A stretch of 64,000 nucleotides of DNA, from NCBI GenBank assembly GCA_002437305.1, contig DJOW01000055.1:20882-84881 (forward strand). The letters are read 5' to 3'. Below the pieces are notes generated by a model, which made no database searches, was not told the DNA's origin, and saw only the letters and a program-made list of their open reading frames with translations. The DNA comes from Bacteroidales bacterium UBA6428 (GTDB taxonomy: Bacteria > Bacteroidota > Bacteroidia > Bacteroidales > UBA932). Position 1 is the stretch's first letter. The number at the start of each line of letters is the position of its first letter. The position numbers and the translations under genes are program-made. This document shows positions 8,324 through 16,660 of the stretch, in pieces.

Positions 8324-10984
8324 ATGATGCCTGGAAAGATATTCTTCATAGATGGTCATGCTTTGATTTTCAAGATGTACTATGCGTTCCTAAGAAGGCC
8401 GATGATCAACTCCAAAGGAGCTGACATGTCCATTCTTTACGGATTCACCAAATACATTCTTGAACTTCTCGCCCGTGAGAATCCGGATTATCTCGCCGTG
8501 GCTTTCGACCCTCCCGGCGGAACTTTCAGGAACAAGATCTATCCTGAGTACAAGGCCAACCGCAAGGAGACCCCGCAGTTGGTGATCGATGCCCTGGACC
8601 CGCTGATGGAACTGTGCAAGGCCATGAACATTCCTACACTTATGGTCAAAGGGTTCGAGGCGGACGACGTGATAGGGTCCATGGCCAAACGCTGCGCCGG
8701 TGAAGGCCTTGACGTCTACATGGTGACACCTGACAAGGACTACGGTCAGCTGATCGCTCCACACATCTGGCAGTACAAGCCAGGCAAGGCCGGAAACGAC
8801 AACGAGATCATCGGTGTCAAGGAAGTCTGCCGCAAGTACGGGATCCAATCTCCAGCCCAGGTCATCGACATGCTTACGATCTGCGGAGACACGGCGGACA
8901 ATGTGCCGGGAGTCAAAGGTGTCGGGGAGGTCGGAGCCGGGAAGTTGATAGCGAAATACGGATCGGTGGAGCAGATCTACAATCATCTTGACGAACTCAC
9001 GCCAAGGCAGAGATCCCAGTTCGAGGAGGCCAAGCCGCACATTGGGCTGAGCCATGAGCTTGTGACGATCAGGACAGACGTGAGTGTCGGCGTCAGCACC
9101 GGGGAGATGAAGGTGAACACCTCCTATGGTCCGGCTCTGGCTGATCTTTTCGAGAAATATGAATTCACATCCCTGGACCGGTTCATCGGCCACGTAGGCG
9201 CCGGGGAGGCCGGCAAGAAAGACGCCGACATGCCGAGAATCATCAGGGTACGCGCCGGCGAAGCGGCAAAGGCCGCCACCAGGTCAGGAGCCTGCTCGAT
9301 CATCACGGAAGGGGCGGACGGAAGCATATTCACAAAGACCGTGAGAGTCATCATCGGTGCGCGCTCCTCCCAAGGGACGCTTGTGGCGGAAGGAGGATTG
9401 GCTGACTTCAAGGCACTGATAGCGAACCCGGAGATAGAGAAATGCGGAGATGATCTTAAAAGACAGATGAATATCCTTGCAGCCGGCGGGGTCAGCCTTC
9501 AGGGGCGTCTTCAGGACATTTCCCTGATGCACTACCTTCTCGATCCCGAGAAGAGCCACAAGATCGATGTGCTCGCCCAAAGCATCCTTGGAGTGACGCT
9601 GGACACTTCCGGGAAAGAAACGCCTCCGGCTACAGGATCGTTGTTTGGCGACATTCCCTCAGACGAGGCAAGACGGGACAGAGGCAAGGAAGCGGCCGTG
9701 GTTCTTCTGCTCGCGGAAAAGCTCCGTGAGATGATGGCCAATGCTTCCGTCACCGAACTCTACGACAAGATGGAGGAGCCGCTCCTGAAAGTGCTGTCAA
9801 AAATGGAAAGGAACGGGGTAAGGGTCGATTTGGAGTCACTCAAGGATTTCACGGCGCACCTGCGGGGTGAAATGCTGGAACTCGAGTCGAAAATCAGGCA
9901 GATGGCCGGGGAGCCATCCCTGAACATCTCGTCTCCCAAGCAGATCGGAACCGTCCTCTTCGAGAAACTGCATCTGTCTGACAAGCCGAAGAAAAACAAC
10001 AACGGCACCTATTCCACAGACGAGTCCACACTTCTTGACATGATCGGCAAACATCCGATAATTGACGAGATTCTGGAGTACAGGGCAGTGCGGAAACTGC
10101 TCTCCACCTACATAGAACCGTTGCCAGGCTACATCGAGCCCGAAGACGGCAAGATCCACACGACCTTCAACCAGTCGCTCACAGCGACCGGACGCCTGAG
10201 CTCTTCGAACCCGAACCTTCAGAACATCCCGATCCGCTCCGAAAGGGGACGCGAGATCCGCAAGGCGTTTGTGCCTAGCGGTCCTGATGGATTCATCCTT
10301 TCCGCCGACTATTCTCAGATAGAGCTCAGGATCATGGCTCACCTGAGCTGTGACCGACATCTGATAAGCGCCTTTAAGCAGGGCATCGATGTGCACGCGG
10401 CGACCGCCGCCAAGATTTTCGGCGTTCCTTGCGAAGATGTCACCGCCGAGCAGCGCCGCATAGCCAAGACGGCCAATTTCGGAATCATGTACGGAATCTC
10501 GGCTTTCGGTCTGGCGCAAAGGCTGAGAATCGGGCGCAAGGAAGCACAAAAGATCATTGATGACTATTTCGCCGGTTTCCCGTCCATCCTCTCCTTCATC
10601 GAGGACACCAAGGCGGCGGCCAGGGAAACCGGCTATGTCGAAACCATTTTCGGCAGAAGACGATACCTTCCTGACATAAATTCCAAGAACGGAACGATGA
10701 GGGCCCTTGCCGAAAGGAATGCCGTGAACGCTCCGATCCAAGGGACATCAGCCGACATCATCAAGATGGCGATGATAGAGGTGGACAAAGCCATGTCAGA
10801 TGCGGGGATGAAGAGCATGATGGTCCTCCAGATTCACGACGAGCTTGTCTTCGACGCCGCCCGCCAAGAGATCGATGCCCTGAGAGGCATCGTTAAAGAC
10901 CGGATGGAAAACGTAGTAAAACTTTCAGTACCACTAACAGTAGAATGCAATTATGGGAAAAATTGGCTCGAAGCCCACGGATGA
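8324..10984 (+). CDS. polA: DNA polymerase I
   Basis: An 886-residue replication and repair polymerase. The N-terminal 5' nuclease (about 1-290) keeps its acidic motifs, including GFEADDVIG, TPDKDYGQL and CGDTADNVPG. The polymerase (about 480-886) keeps motif A (ADYSQIELRIMAHLS), motif B (RRIAKTANFGIMYG) and motif C (QIHDELVFD). The middle domain lacks the DxE of exonuclease motif I; the Asp of the second motif is replaced (KCGDDLKRQMNIL) and the last motif reads GKEAAVV, so proofreading is probably lost. Start is one of two adjacent ATGs. The next gene begins inside its last 32 bases. Confidence 0.97.
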   Translation: MMPGKIFFIDGHALIFKMYYAFLRRPMINSKGADMSILYGFTKYILELLARENPDYLAVAFDPPGGTFRNKIYPEYKANRKETPQLVIDALDPLMELCKAMNIPTLMVKGFEADDVIGSMAKRCAGEGLDVYMVTPDKDYGQLIAPHIWQYKPGKAGNDNEIIGVKEVCRKYGIQSPAQVIDMLTICGDTADNVPGVKGVGEVGAGKLIAKYGSVEQIYNHLDELTPRQRSQFEEAKPHIGLSHELVTIRTDVSVGVSTGEMKVNTSYGPALADLFEKYEFTSLDRFIGHVGAGEAGKKDADMPRIIRVRAGEAAKAATRSGACSIITEGADGSIFTKTVRVIIGARSSQGTLVAEGGLADFKALIANPEIEKCGDDLKRQMNILAAGGVSLQGRLQDISLMHYLLDPEKSHKIDVLAQSILGVTLDTSGKETPPATGSLFGDIPSDEARRDRGKEAAVVLLLAEKLREMMANASVTELYDKMEEPLLKVLSKMERNGVRVDLESLKDFTAHLRGEMLELESKIRQMAGEPSLNISSPKQIGTVLFEKLHLSDKPKKNNNGTYSTDESTLLDMIGKHPIIDEILEYRAVRKLLSTYIEPLPGYIEPEDGKIHTTFNQSLTATGRLSSSNPNLQNIPIRSERGREIRKAFVPSGPDGFILSADYSQIELRIMAHLSCDRHLISAFKQGIDVHAATAAKIFGVPCEDVTAEQRRIAKTANFGIMYGISAFGLAQRLRIGRKEAQKIIDDYFAGFPSILSFIEDTKAAARETGYVETIFGRRRYLPDINSKNGTMRALAERNAVNAPIQGTSADIIKMAMIEVDKAMSDAGMKSMMVLQIHDELVFDAARQEIDALRGIVKDRMENVVKLSVPLTVECNYGKNWLEAHG

Positions 10985-11552
10985 GCTCATCGTCCTGGCA
11001 CAAAGAGGCAACGGTTTGGCGTTCACAGCTCTATGGGACCGCCACATCGAACAGTTGAGATCTTACATCAAGGCTCGTTTCAAGAACATAGACGACTACG
11101 CTGCCGATGACATCTGCAGCCGCAGTTTCGAAAAAGCTTTCAGGCAGATCCTGAACTACGATCAGTACAAGAGCCGTTTCCTCACATGGCTCTGCACTAT
11201 CGCCAAGAACACCGCCCTTGACACCCTGGAGCAAGAACAAAGGGTCCACCCTAAGAATCAGATAGTCTATCTTGACGATGAAAGCAAGCCATCAGGGGTC
11301 GAGGTCATCCCCGACCAGGCGGAAGACGCGCTCAACTCAATGATCAAGACCGAAAGCGAGGAAGAACATGCAAAATATGTAGACCGGCTGCCCGACCTTT
11401 ACAAGGACATAGCGCGCAAGAGACTGATCGAAGGCATGAAGTACAACGAGATCGCAGAGGCTCTCGGGATGGAGCTAAACACAATCAAGACACGTATCCG
11501 CCGCGCTAAACAGATGATTGACGACCTTCGCAAGCAGGAGGAAGGAATATGA
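10953..11552 (+). CDS. ECF-type RNA polymerase sigma factor
   Basis: A 199-residue sigma-70 family protein. Region 2 is at about residues 25-90 (FKNIDDYAADDICSRSFEKAF and FLTWLCTIAKN). Region 4 is at about residues 140-195, with the helix-turn-helix IAEALGMELNTIKTRIRRAK. An acidic linker of about 45 residues joins them. The gene starts within the polA coding region and overlaps rsmG by four bases, so all three are probably cotranslated. No anti-sigma gene is adjacent, which distinguishes it from the SusCD-linked ECF/FecR sets of the phylum. Target promoters unknown. Confidence 0.9.
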   Translation: MGKIGSKPTDELIVLAQRGNGLAFTALWDRHIEQLRSYIKARFKNIDDYAADDICSRSFEKAFRQILNYDQYKSRFLTWLCTIAKNTALDTLEQEQRVHPKNQIVYLDDESKPSGVEVIPDQAEDALNSMIKTESEEEHAKYVDRLPDLYKDIARKRLIEGMKYNEIAEALGMELNTIKTRIRRAKQMIDDLRKQEEGI

Positions 11553-12226
11553 TGTCGTTCACCGGATTCGAGGCTTTCCTCAGGAACTCGTTCCCGCAGG
11601 ACATCACGCCTCAGATGACAGAACGTTTCAGATTGATGGACGGGGTTTACCGTGAGTGGAACGGAAAAATAAATGTCATCTCACGCAAAGACATGGACGG
11701 TCTTTACGACCACCATGTGCTTCATTCCCTCGCCATAGCCGAATATCTCCGGACGAGATGCCCGGAGACATATTCATCATTCATCGCTCCGAAAGAAGAG
11801 CTTTCGGTTTTGGACCTGGGCACAGGCGGCGGTTTTCCCGGCATCCCACTGGCGGCGTTGTTCCCTAAGGTCAGATTCACACTCTGTGACTCGGTGGGGA
11901 AAAAGACCATCGTCGCTAAAAAGGTAGCGGACACGTTAGGCCTTGAGAACGTGGAAGTTGTCAACGCCCGTGCCGAAACCCTCACTGACAGGTTTGATTT
12001 TGTGGTGTCACGTGCCGTGGCGTCCCTTACCGATTTCTATCCATGGGTTAAAGGAAAATACTCCCGTTCCATCCTCTACCTGAAAGGAGGGGACATCAAC
12101 GAAGAGATCTGTTCGTTGATGTCCCGCGAGCATCTCCGTAAAGGTTCGATATCCACCTGGCCGGTGTCCTCCTGGCTGACAGACCCGTACTTCACCGGGA
12201 AGTATGTGGTGGACATAGGCCGGTGA
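11549..12226 (+). CDS. rsmG: 16S rRNA (guanine-527-N7)-methyltransferase
   Basis: A 225-residue GidB/RsmG protein that methylates G527 of 16S rRNA using S-adenosylmethionine. The SAM-binding motif VLDLGTGGGFPGIPLAALFP lies near residue 88, followed by the acidic strand end TLCDSVGKK, and later VVSRAVASL typical of RsmG. An ATGA overlap couples it to the sigma factor gene; a second ATG follows immediately. The AGGAGGAAGGAATATG context supplies a ribosome site. Confidence 0.95.
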   Translation: MMSFTGFEAFLRNSFPQDITPQMTERFRLMDGVYREWNGKINVISRKDMDGLYDHHVLHSLAIAEYLRTRCPETYSSFIAPKEELSVLDLGTGGGFPGIPLAALFPKVRFTLCDSVGKKTIVAKKVADTLGLENVEVVNARAETLTDRFDFVVSRAVASLTDFYPWVKGKYSRSILYLKGGDINEEICSLMSREHLRKGSISTWPVSSWLTDPYFTGKYVVDIGR

Positions 12227-12259
12227 CCACTTCCCGCCCCGGCGCGTTCGTCCAAGGGG

Positions 12260-12901
12260 CTAGTCCACAAACATCACCTTGCTTTCATCACGCGGTCTTG
12301 CCTGAGGAGCCTCGTCAGGATAGCCGACACCGACACAAACGCGAAGTCTGTATCCCTCCGGAAGGTTCAACCGGTCAATGTAAGGCTTGGCCTCGGGGGT
12401 GCCGGTCATGAACATTATCGGGCCGCCCATTATGATGCTGCCAAGACCCATTGACTGGGCAGCGATGCAGACATTCTCACAAAGGGCTCCGACATTGACG
12501 TCAAGCATTCCGGAAGGATCCTCCGGGGCGGCGACAAAGATAACTGCGCTTGCGTTACGGAACGCGTTACGGAATTCAGGATCATCGGCGGCCGGAGGCA
12601 TAGCGGTCTTCATTACCCCGGTAACCCCCTCGAGAAACTCCTTGCTGTCCACTACACGGACCGCCCACTCCTGCAGGTTTCGGGCATTAGGAGCATTGAT
12701 TCCGCATTCAACGAGGAGCTCAAGGGTGTCCCGGCCGACCGGGGTTTCCTTGTACTGACGGATTGAGCGACGTGCCAAAATGGCGTCGACGACAGCATTG
12801 TCATTCTTCATTTCAGTTTTTGTTTTCGGGCAGCACCCGACAGCGGTGGCCACTGCCGCGATGGCTGCGATGTTGATAAAAGATTTAAACAGCATAATCA
12901 T
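12260..12901 (-). CDS. Nitroreductase-family lipoprotein
   Basis: 213 residues. An N-terminal helix ends in a lipobox-like AVGCC, after which a nitroreductase fold starts at VVDAILARRSIRQYKETPV and carries the FMN-contact segment NAPNARNLQEWAV and the late GLGSIIMGG. The family reduces nitro groups, flavins or quinones with NAD(P)H; a secreted, lipid-anchored member is uncommon. The substrate is unknown. An alternative start at 12895 fits the signal equally well. It faces rsmG and has its own promoter upstream. Confidence 0.85.
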   Translation of the reverse strand: MIMLFKSFINIAAIAAVATAVGCCPKTKTEMKNDNAVVDAILARRSIRQYKETPVGRDTLELLVECGINAPNARNLQEWAVRVVDSKEFLEGVTGVMKTAMPPAADDPEFRNAFRNASAVIFVAAPEDPSGMLDVNVGALCENVCIAAQSMGLGSIIMGGPIMFMTGTPEAKPYIDRLNLPEGYRLRVCVGVGYPDEAPQARPRDESKVMFVD

Positions 12902-12965
12902 TTATATTTTAATTAAAAACAATAACCTTGGCTTCATCCGGGACAGCCGACCATGTTGACAACCT

Positions 12966-12995
12966 CAAAAATAGTGAAAAGAATCCAAATGACAA
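12966..12995 (-). promoter_or_regulatory. Promoter for the lipoprotein nitroreductase (TTG-N19-TATTTTTG)
   Basis: On the minus strand TTG at 12995-12993 and TATTTTTG at 12973-12966 are 19 bases apart. The -7 box matches TAnnTTTG; the -33 is only a three-base match. It abuts the end of greA. Confidence 0.5.
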
Positions 12996-13469
12996 CTATT
13001 GTCCGCTGAACTCAACCCCCTCGATCCGCAGCCGGAAAGTACCTGAGGGAGCGCTGACTTCAACAATGTCTCCTGTTTTTCTACCCATCAAAGCCATGCC
13101 GATCGGAGACTTGCATGAGATCTTGCCACACTCCAGGTTCATCTCGTGAGGGCTGACGAGGGTGTAGGTCATCCGCGCGTTCGAGGAAAGATTCGTGAAC
13201 TCCACCTTGCTCAGCAGGGATATCTTGTCTTTCGGCAGGTTCGCGGGGTCAATGATCCTTGAATACTGCAGGACCTTCTGGAGGAAACGGATCCTGCCGA
13301 TCGCCTTTGCCTGCGCCCGCCTGGCGGCGCGGTACTCGGCATTCTCGCTTAAGTCGCCCTGGGCCCTGGCCTCGGCAAGAGCCTCCTTGATACGAGGATA
13401 TTCAACGTCCGTCAGATTGTTCAGCTCAGAGACAATCTGGCTGTATCGCTCTTTTGAAAGATATTCCAT
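12996..13469 (-). CDS. greA: Transcription elongation factor GreA
   Basis: 157 residues, the normal length. It rescues backtracked RNA polymerase by stimulating transcript cleavage. The N-terminal coiled coil carries the acidic tip GDLSENAEY, and the C-terminal FKBP-like domain ends IGMALMGRKTGDIVEVSAP. A longer in-frame reading starts at 13562, but the internal ATG gives the family N-terminus MEYLSKERY and sits 25 bases below a -7 box. Confidence 0.96.
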   Translation of the reverse strand: MEYLSKERYSQIVSELNNLTDVEYPRIKEALAEARAQGDLSENAEYRAARRAQAKAIGRIRFLQKVLQYSRIIDPANLPKDKISLLSKVEFTNLSSNARMTYTLVSPHEMNLECGKISCKSPIGMALMGRKTGDIVEVSAPSGTFRLRIEGVEFSGQ

Positions 13470-13493
13470 GGCAAGACAGTTTATTCGTCCGAA

Positions 13494-13524
13494 CAAATAT
13501 AAGTCTTGCCGGCCAGAAATCCAA
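13494..13524 (-). promoter_or_regulatory. Promoter for greA (TTG-N20-TATATTTG)
   Basis: Minus-strand TATATTTG at 13501-13494 matches TAnnTTTG, with TTG 20 bases upstream. The predicted start lies about 18 bases before the greA ATG. Confidence 0.6.
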
Positions 13525-13568
13525 TGGATCAGCACGATTTTCACTGTACACACCGCCGGCAATGCACT

Positions 13569-13576
13569 TAAATTTG
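13569..13576 (+). promoter_or_regulatory. -7 box upstream of the peptide transporter
   Basis: TAAATTTG matches the consensus. It would produce a leader of about 137 bases holding the inverted repeat at 13605-13621. No -33 is visible at the right distance. Confidence 0.4.
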
Positions 13577-13604
13577 GAAAATTCGGGAGTTTATGCGTAT
13601 ATTA

Positions 13605-13621
13605 GTGACTTGTTAAGTCAC
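13605..13621. promoter_or_regulatory. Perfect inverted repeat in the peptide-transporter leader
   Basis: GTGACTT and AAGTCAC flank the three bases GTT. It lies between the candidate promoter and the transporter start and could be an operator or a leader hairpin. No T-run follows it. Confidence 0.4.
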
Positions 13622-13718
13622 GGCAGGCATGCGCACTCGCCCGATTATGACCGGGTGCATGAACCAATGATGGATACAATTTTTAAACAATAAGGAATCA
13701 CAAGTAAAAATCATCTGT

Positions 13719-15290
13719 ATGAAAGGACATCCTAAAGGACTGATTTCCGCGGCGCTGAGCAACATGGGCGAGCGCTTCGGGTACTACATCATGAATGCGG
13801 TTCTCACTCTCTTCCTTTGCTCAAAATTCGGACTCAGTGACGAGACGGGAGGCCTGATCTACTCATTCTTCTACGCAGGAATCTACATTCTCAGCCTCGT
13901 GGGAGGAATCATCGCAGACCGTACGCAAAACTACAAGGGCACCATCCAGAAAGGTCTTGTCATCATGGCCCTTGGCTACGTCGTCCTCTCCGTCCCGATC
14001 CTCGCCACTCCGGAGAACAAGTCCTGGCTGCTGCCTCTGACCTGCTTCGCGCTCTTCCTCATCGCATTCGGAAACGGCCTGTTCAAGGGAAACCTTCAGG
14101 CGATTGTCGGACAAATGTACGACAACTTCGAGGCCGAAGCGGCAAAAGAAGGCCCTGAGGCTCTCAAGGAGGCGCAGGGAAAACGCGACTCAGGGTTTCA
14201 GATTTTCTACGTGTTCATCAACATCGGCGGTCTCGTGGCCCCGTTCGTGGCCCCGCTTCTGAGAAGCTGGTGGCTGAAGGTCAACGGATTCGTCTATAAC
14301 TCCCAGCTTCCGAGACTCTGCCACGAGTACATTACCTCGGGCACACAGTCAGACAACTTCATGGCCGAGGCGGCAAAGTCCACCACAGATCCGGCCGTAC
14401 TTCAGAGTCTTGAGCAGGGCGGAGAGGCCATCGGCAATTTCTGCACAAGCTACCTGGACGTGTTCAACGCCGGCATCCACTACTCTTTCATCGCTTCCGT
14501 TGTGGCCATGATGATCTCCTTGGTGATATTCATGGTAAACAAGAAGAAATTCCCTACTCCTGCCAAGAAGGAGGCTTCAGCTTCATCCGGCTACACAGCC
14601 GAGGAGAAGGCCTCGATGGCAAAAGAGATCAAGCAGAGGATGTACGCGCTGTTCGCCGTTCTCGGCGTGGTGATCTTCTTCTGGCTCGCGTTCCACCAGA
14701 ACGGACAGTCGCTCTCGCTCTTCGCGCGTGACTTCGTCAACACTGACAAGATCGCTCCGGAAATATGGCAGGCCGTCAATCCGTTCTTCGTGATCGTGCT
14801 GACCCCTATCATCATGTGGATCTTCGGAGCTCTCGGAAAGAGAGGCAAGCAGATCTCGACTCCACGCAAGATCGCCTACGGAATGGGGATCGCCGCCACG
14901 GCATATCTGTTCCTCGCGATTTTCTCGGGTGTCATGGGCTATCCTTCAGCAACCGATTTCAGAGGAATGGACGTGGCCCAGCAGGCTGCGATGAAGGCCG
15001 GCCCTTGGGTTCTCATCGCAACCTACTTCTTCCTTACCGTGGCCGAGCTCTTCATCTCCCCTCTCGGACTCTCATTCGTGTCCAAGGTCGCTCCAAAGCA
15101 CCTTCTCGGACTATGCCAGGGGCTGTGGCTCGGCGCCACAGCCGTCGGCAACCTCTTCTTGTGGATCGGACCGCTGATGTACAACAAGATGCCTCTCTGG
15201 GCTTGCTGGAGCGTGTTCCTCTGCATGTGCCTCGTGGCCATGGGCGTAATGCTCGGAATGGTCAAGTGGCTTGAGAAGGTAACAAAATAA
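13719..15290 (+). CDS. POT-family proton-dependent oligopeptide transporter
   Basis: A 523-residue inner membrane major-facilitator protein with about 12-14 helices. Near the start it has the POT signature segment MGERFGYYIMNAVLTLFL, containing the Glu-Arg pair used in proton coupling, followed by GGIIADR and, later, a long cytoplasmic Lys-rich loop (PAKKEASASSGYTAEEK). The family takes up di- and tripeptides. The last base of its stop is the first base of the next ATG. A leader with an inverted repeat precedes it. Confidence 0.93.
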   Translation: MKGHPKGLISAALSNMGERFGYYIMNAVLTLFLCSKFGLSDETGGLIYSFFYAGIYILSLVGGIIADRTQNYKGTIQKGLVIMALGYVVLSVPILATPENKSWLLPLTCFALFLIAFGNGLFKGNLQAIVGQMYDNFEAEAAKEGPEALKEAQGKRDSGFQIFYVFINIGGLVAPFVAPLLRSWWLKVNGFVYNSQLPRLCHEYITSGTQSDNFMAEAAKSTTDPAVLQSLEQGGEAIGNFCTSYLDVFNAGIHYSFIASVVAMMISLVIFMVNKKKFPTPAKKEASASSGYTAEEKASMAKEIKQRMYALFAVLGVVIFFWLAFHQNGQSLSLFARDFVNTDKIAPEIWQAVNPFFVIVLTPIIMWIFGALGKRGKQISTPRKIAYGMGIAATAYLFLAIFSGVMGYPSATDFRGMDVAQQAAMKAGPWVLIATYFFLTVAELFISPLGLSFVSKVAPKHLLGLCQGLWLGATAVGNLFLWIGPLMYNKMPLWACWSVFLCMCLVAMGVMLGMVKWLEKVTK

Positions 15291-16009
15291 TGACCGAAGA
15301 GACAAGACAGACATTGATCCTGTGGGCTGAGACCTACAATGACCCTCAGTACTTCCAGGAAGATCCCATAGTTTTCCCGACCTTGTTCGCCCAGCGCTTC
15401 AAGGCCGGGAAACGCTCATTGGCGGACGTGGAGATCGCAGCCGCGCTCGCGGCGCATTTCGCCTGGGGACGCAGGGCGATGATCATCAGGGACTGCAACA
15501 GGCTGTTTGAAGAGATGGACTGGCGGCCCTACGACTACGTCATGAAAGGAAAATGGCGTGACGATGGCACCAGCATCCACCGCACCGTCAAATGGAGCGA
15601 GGTGGCGGGAATATGCGCGCGCCTGAAAAAAGCCTACGAATCAACAGCCTCGCTGGAATCCTTGTCGCAAGAGGAATTCAGGACCGGGATCTATGGCCAG
15701 AAGCCAGACCCGAAGGCGCCGAACAAGAAAATCAACATGATGAGGCGGTGGATGGTAAGGAACGACGGCAAGGTTGATCTTGGGATATGGAAGGGCACGG
15801 ATCCCGCCGGCCTCCTGATTCCGCTCGATGTGCACGTCTACCAAGAGGCCGCCACACTTGGTCTGACAGCCCGCAGACAGAAGGACATCACGACTGTCAA
15901 GGAGATCACAGGATGCTTCGCCGACATATTCCCGGGCGATCCCTGCAAGGGTGATTTCTCTCTTTTCGGCTACGGGGTGACGCACCCGAAGACCAATAAA
16001 ACAAAATGA
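15290..16009 (+). CDS. TIGR02757-family protein, function unknown
   Basis: A 239-residue protein of the TIGR02757 family, conserved in Bacteroidota. Recognisable parts are the N-terminal DPIVFPTLF, AALAAHFAWGRRAMI, the PNKKINMMRRWMVRND block and LLIPLDVHV, which recall the helical core of HhH-GPD DNA glycosylases; a nucleic-acid role is possible but unproved. A TAATG junction couples it to the transporter. Confidence 0.8.
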   Translation: MTEETRQTLILWAETYNDPQYFQEDPIVFPTLFAQRFKAGKRSLADVEIAAALAAHFAWGRRAMIIRDCNRLFEEMDWRPYDYVMKGKWRDDGTSIHRTVKWSEVAGICARLKKAYESTASLESLSQEEFRTGIYGQKPDPKAPNKKINMMRRWMVRNDGKVDLGIWKGTDPAGLLIPLDVHVYQEAATLGLTARRQKDITTVKEITGCFADIFPGDPCKGDFSLFGYGVTHPKTNKTK

Positions 16010-16042
16010 CGGTTTTCTCCGTAAAATATTAGCAGAACAACT

Positions 16043-16660
16043 ATGCCCAGACTCTTCATCATAGCAGGCTGCAATGGATCCGGAAAGACAACAGCGTCGT
16101 ATGCGCTGCTGCCCGGGTTGCTTGGATGCAGTGAGTTCGTGAACTCCGATGAGTTCGCGAAGAGCCTCGCCCCTTTCCATCCGGAGAAAGCCTATGTCGC
16201 GGCCAGCCGTTACATGCTGATGAAGATGCGCTACCTGCTTCATCAAAGGGCCGATTTCTGCATAGAGACCACACTTGCCACGCGCTTCCTGCTCAAGGTG
16301 ATCAAGGATGCAAAGAAATCAGGGTACTGTGTGACCATACTTTATTTCTGGCTCAACTCCCCGGACCTTGCAGTCAGCAGGGTGGCCGCGCGGGTTGCGG
16401 CAGGAGGACACAACATCAAGGAGGAGACGATCCGCAGGCGCTACAATGTGGGGCTCCATTATCTTTTCAGGGACTTCATGCCGCTGTGCGACAAATGGAT
16501 GCTGATAGACAACTCGAAAGACCCGCTCTCTATAGTGGCGGAAGCCTCGGAGGACGGAAAGATCATCCGGGAGCCTGAGACGTTCAGTAAGATCCAGGCC
16601 GTCAACTCTGAATACGAAAAGAATCTGGAGAAGGAAAAAAAGAGAATGAGGAATGTATAA
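16043..16660 (+). CDS. Zeta-toxin-like P-loop kinase
   Basis: 205 residues with Walker A GCNGSGKTT at about residues 9-17, then VNSDEFAKSL and IETTLATRF, typical of the zeta-toxin/COG4185 ATPases. True zeta toxins phosphorylate UDP-sugar precursors of peptidoglycan. No epsilon-type antitoxin lies next to it, and the gene is embedded between housekeeping genes (it overlaps tldD by eight bases), so a non-toxic kinase role is as likely. The C-terminal tail is strongly basic. Confidence 0.8.
   Translation: MPRLFIIAGCNGSGKTTASYALLPGLLGCSEFVNSDEFAKSLAPFHPEKAYVAASRYMLMKMRYLLHQRADFCIETTLATRFLLKVIKDAKKSGYCVTILYFWLNSPDLAVSRVAARVAAGGHNIKEETIRRRYNVGLHYLFRDFMPLCDKWMLIDNSKDPLSIVAEASEDGKIIREPETFSKIQAVNSEYEKNLEKEKKRMRNV

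Noticed and set aside
9836..10741. Long open frame (301 codons) antisense to polA
   Set aside because: It is a codon-position shadow of a gene with intact conserved motifs; the translation shows no recognisable domain.
16043..16660. Complete epsilon/zeta toxin-antitoxin module
   Set aside because: No antitoxin gene lies on either side; the upstream gene is a TIGR02757 protein and the downstream gene is tldD.
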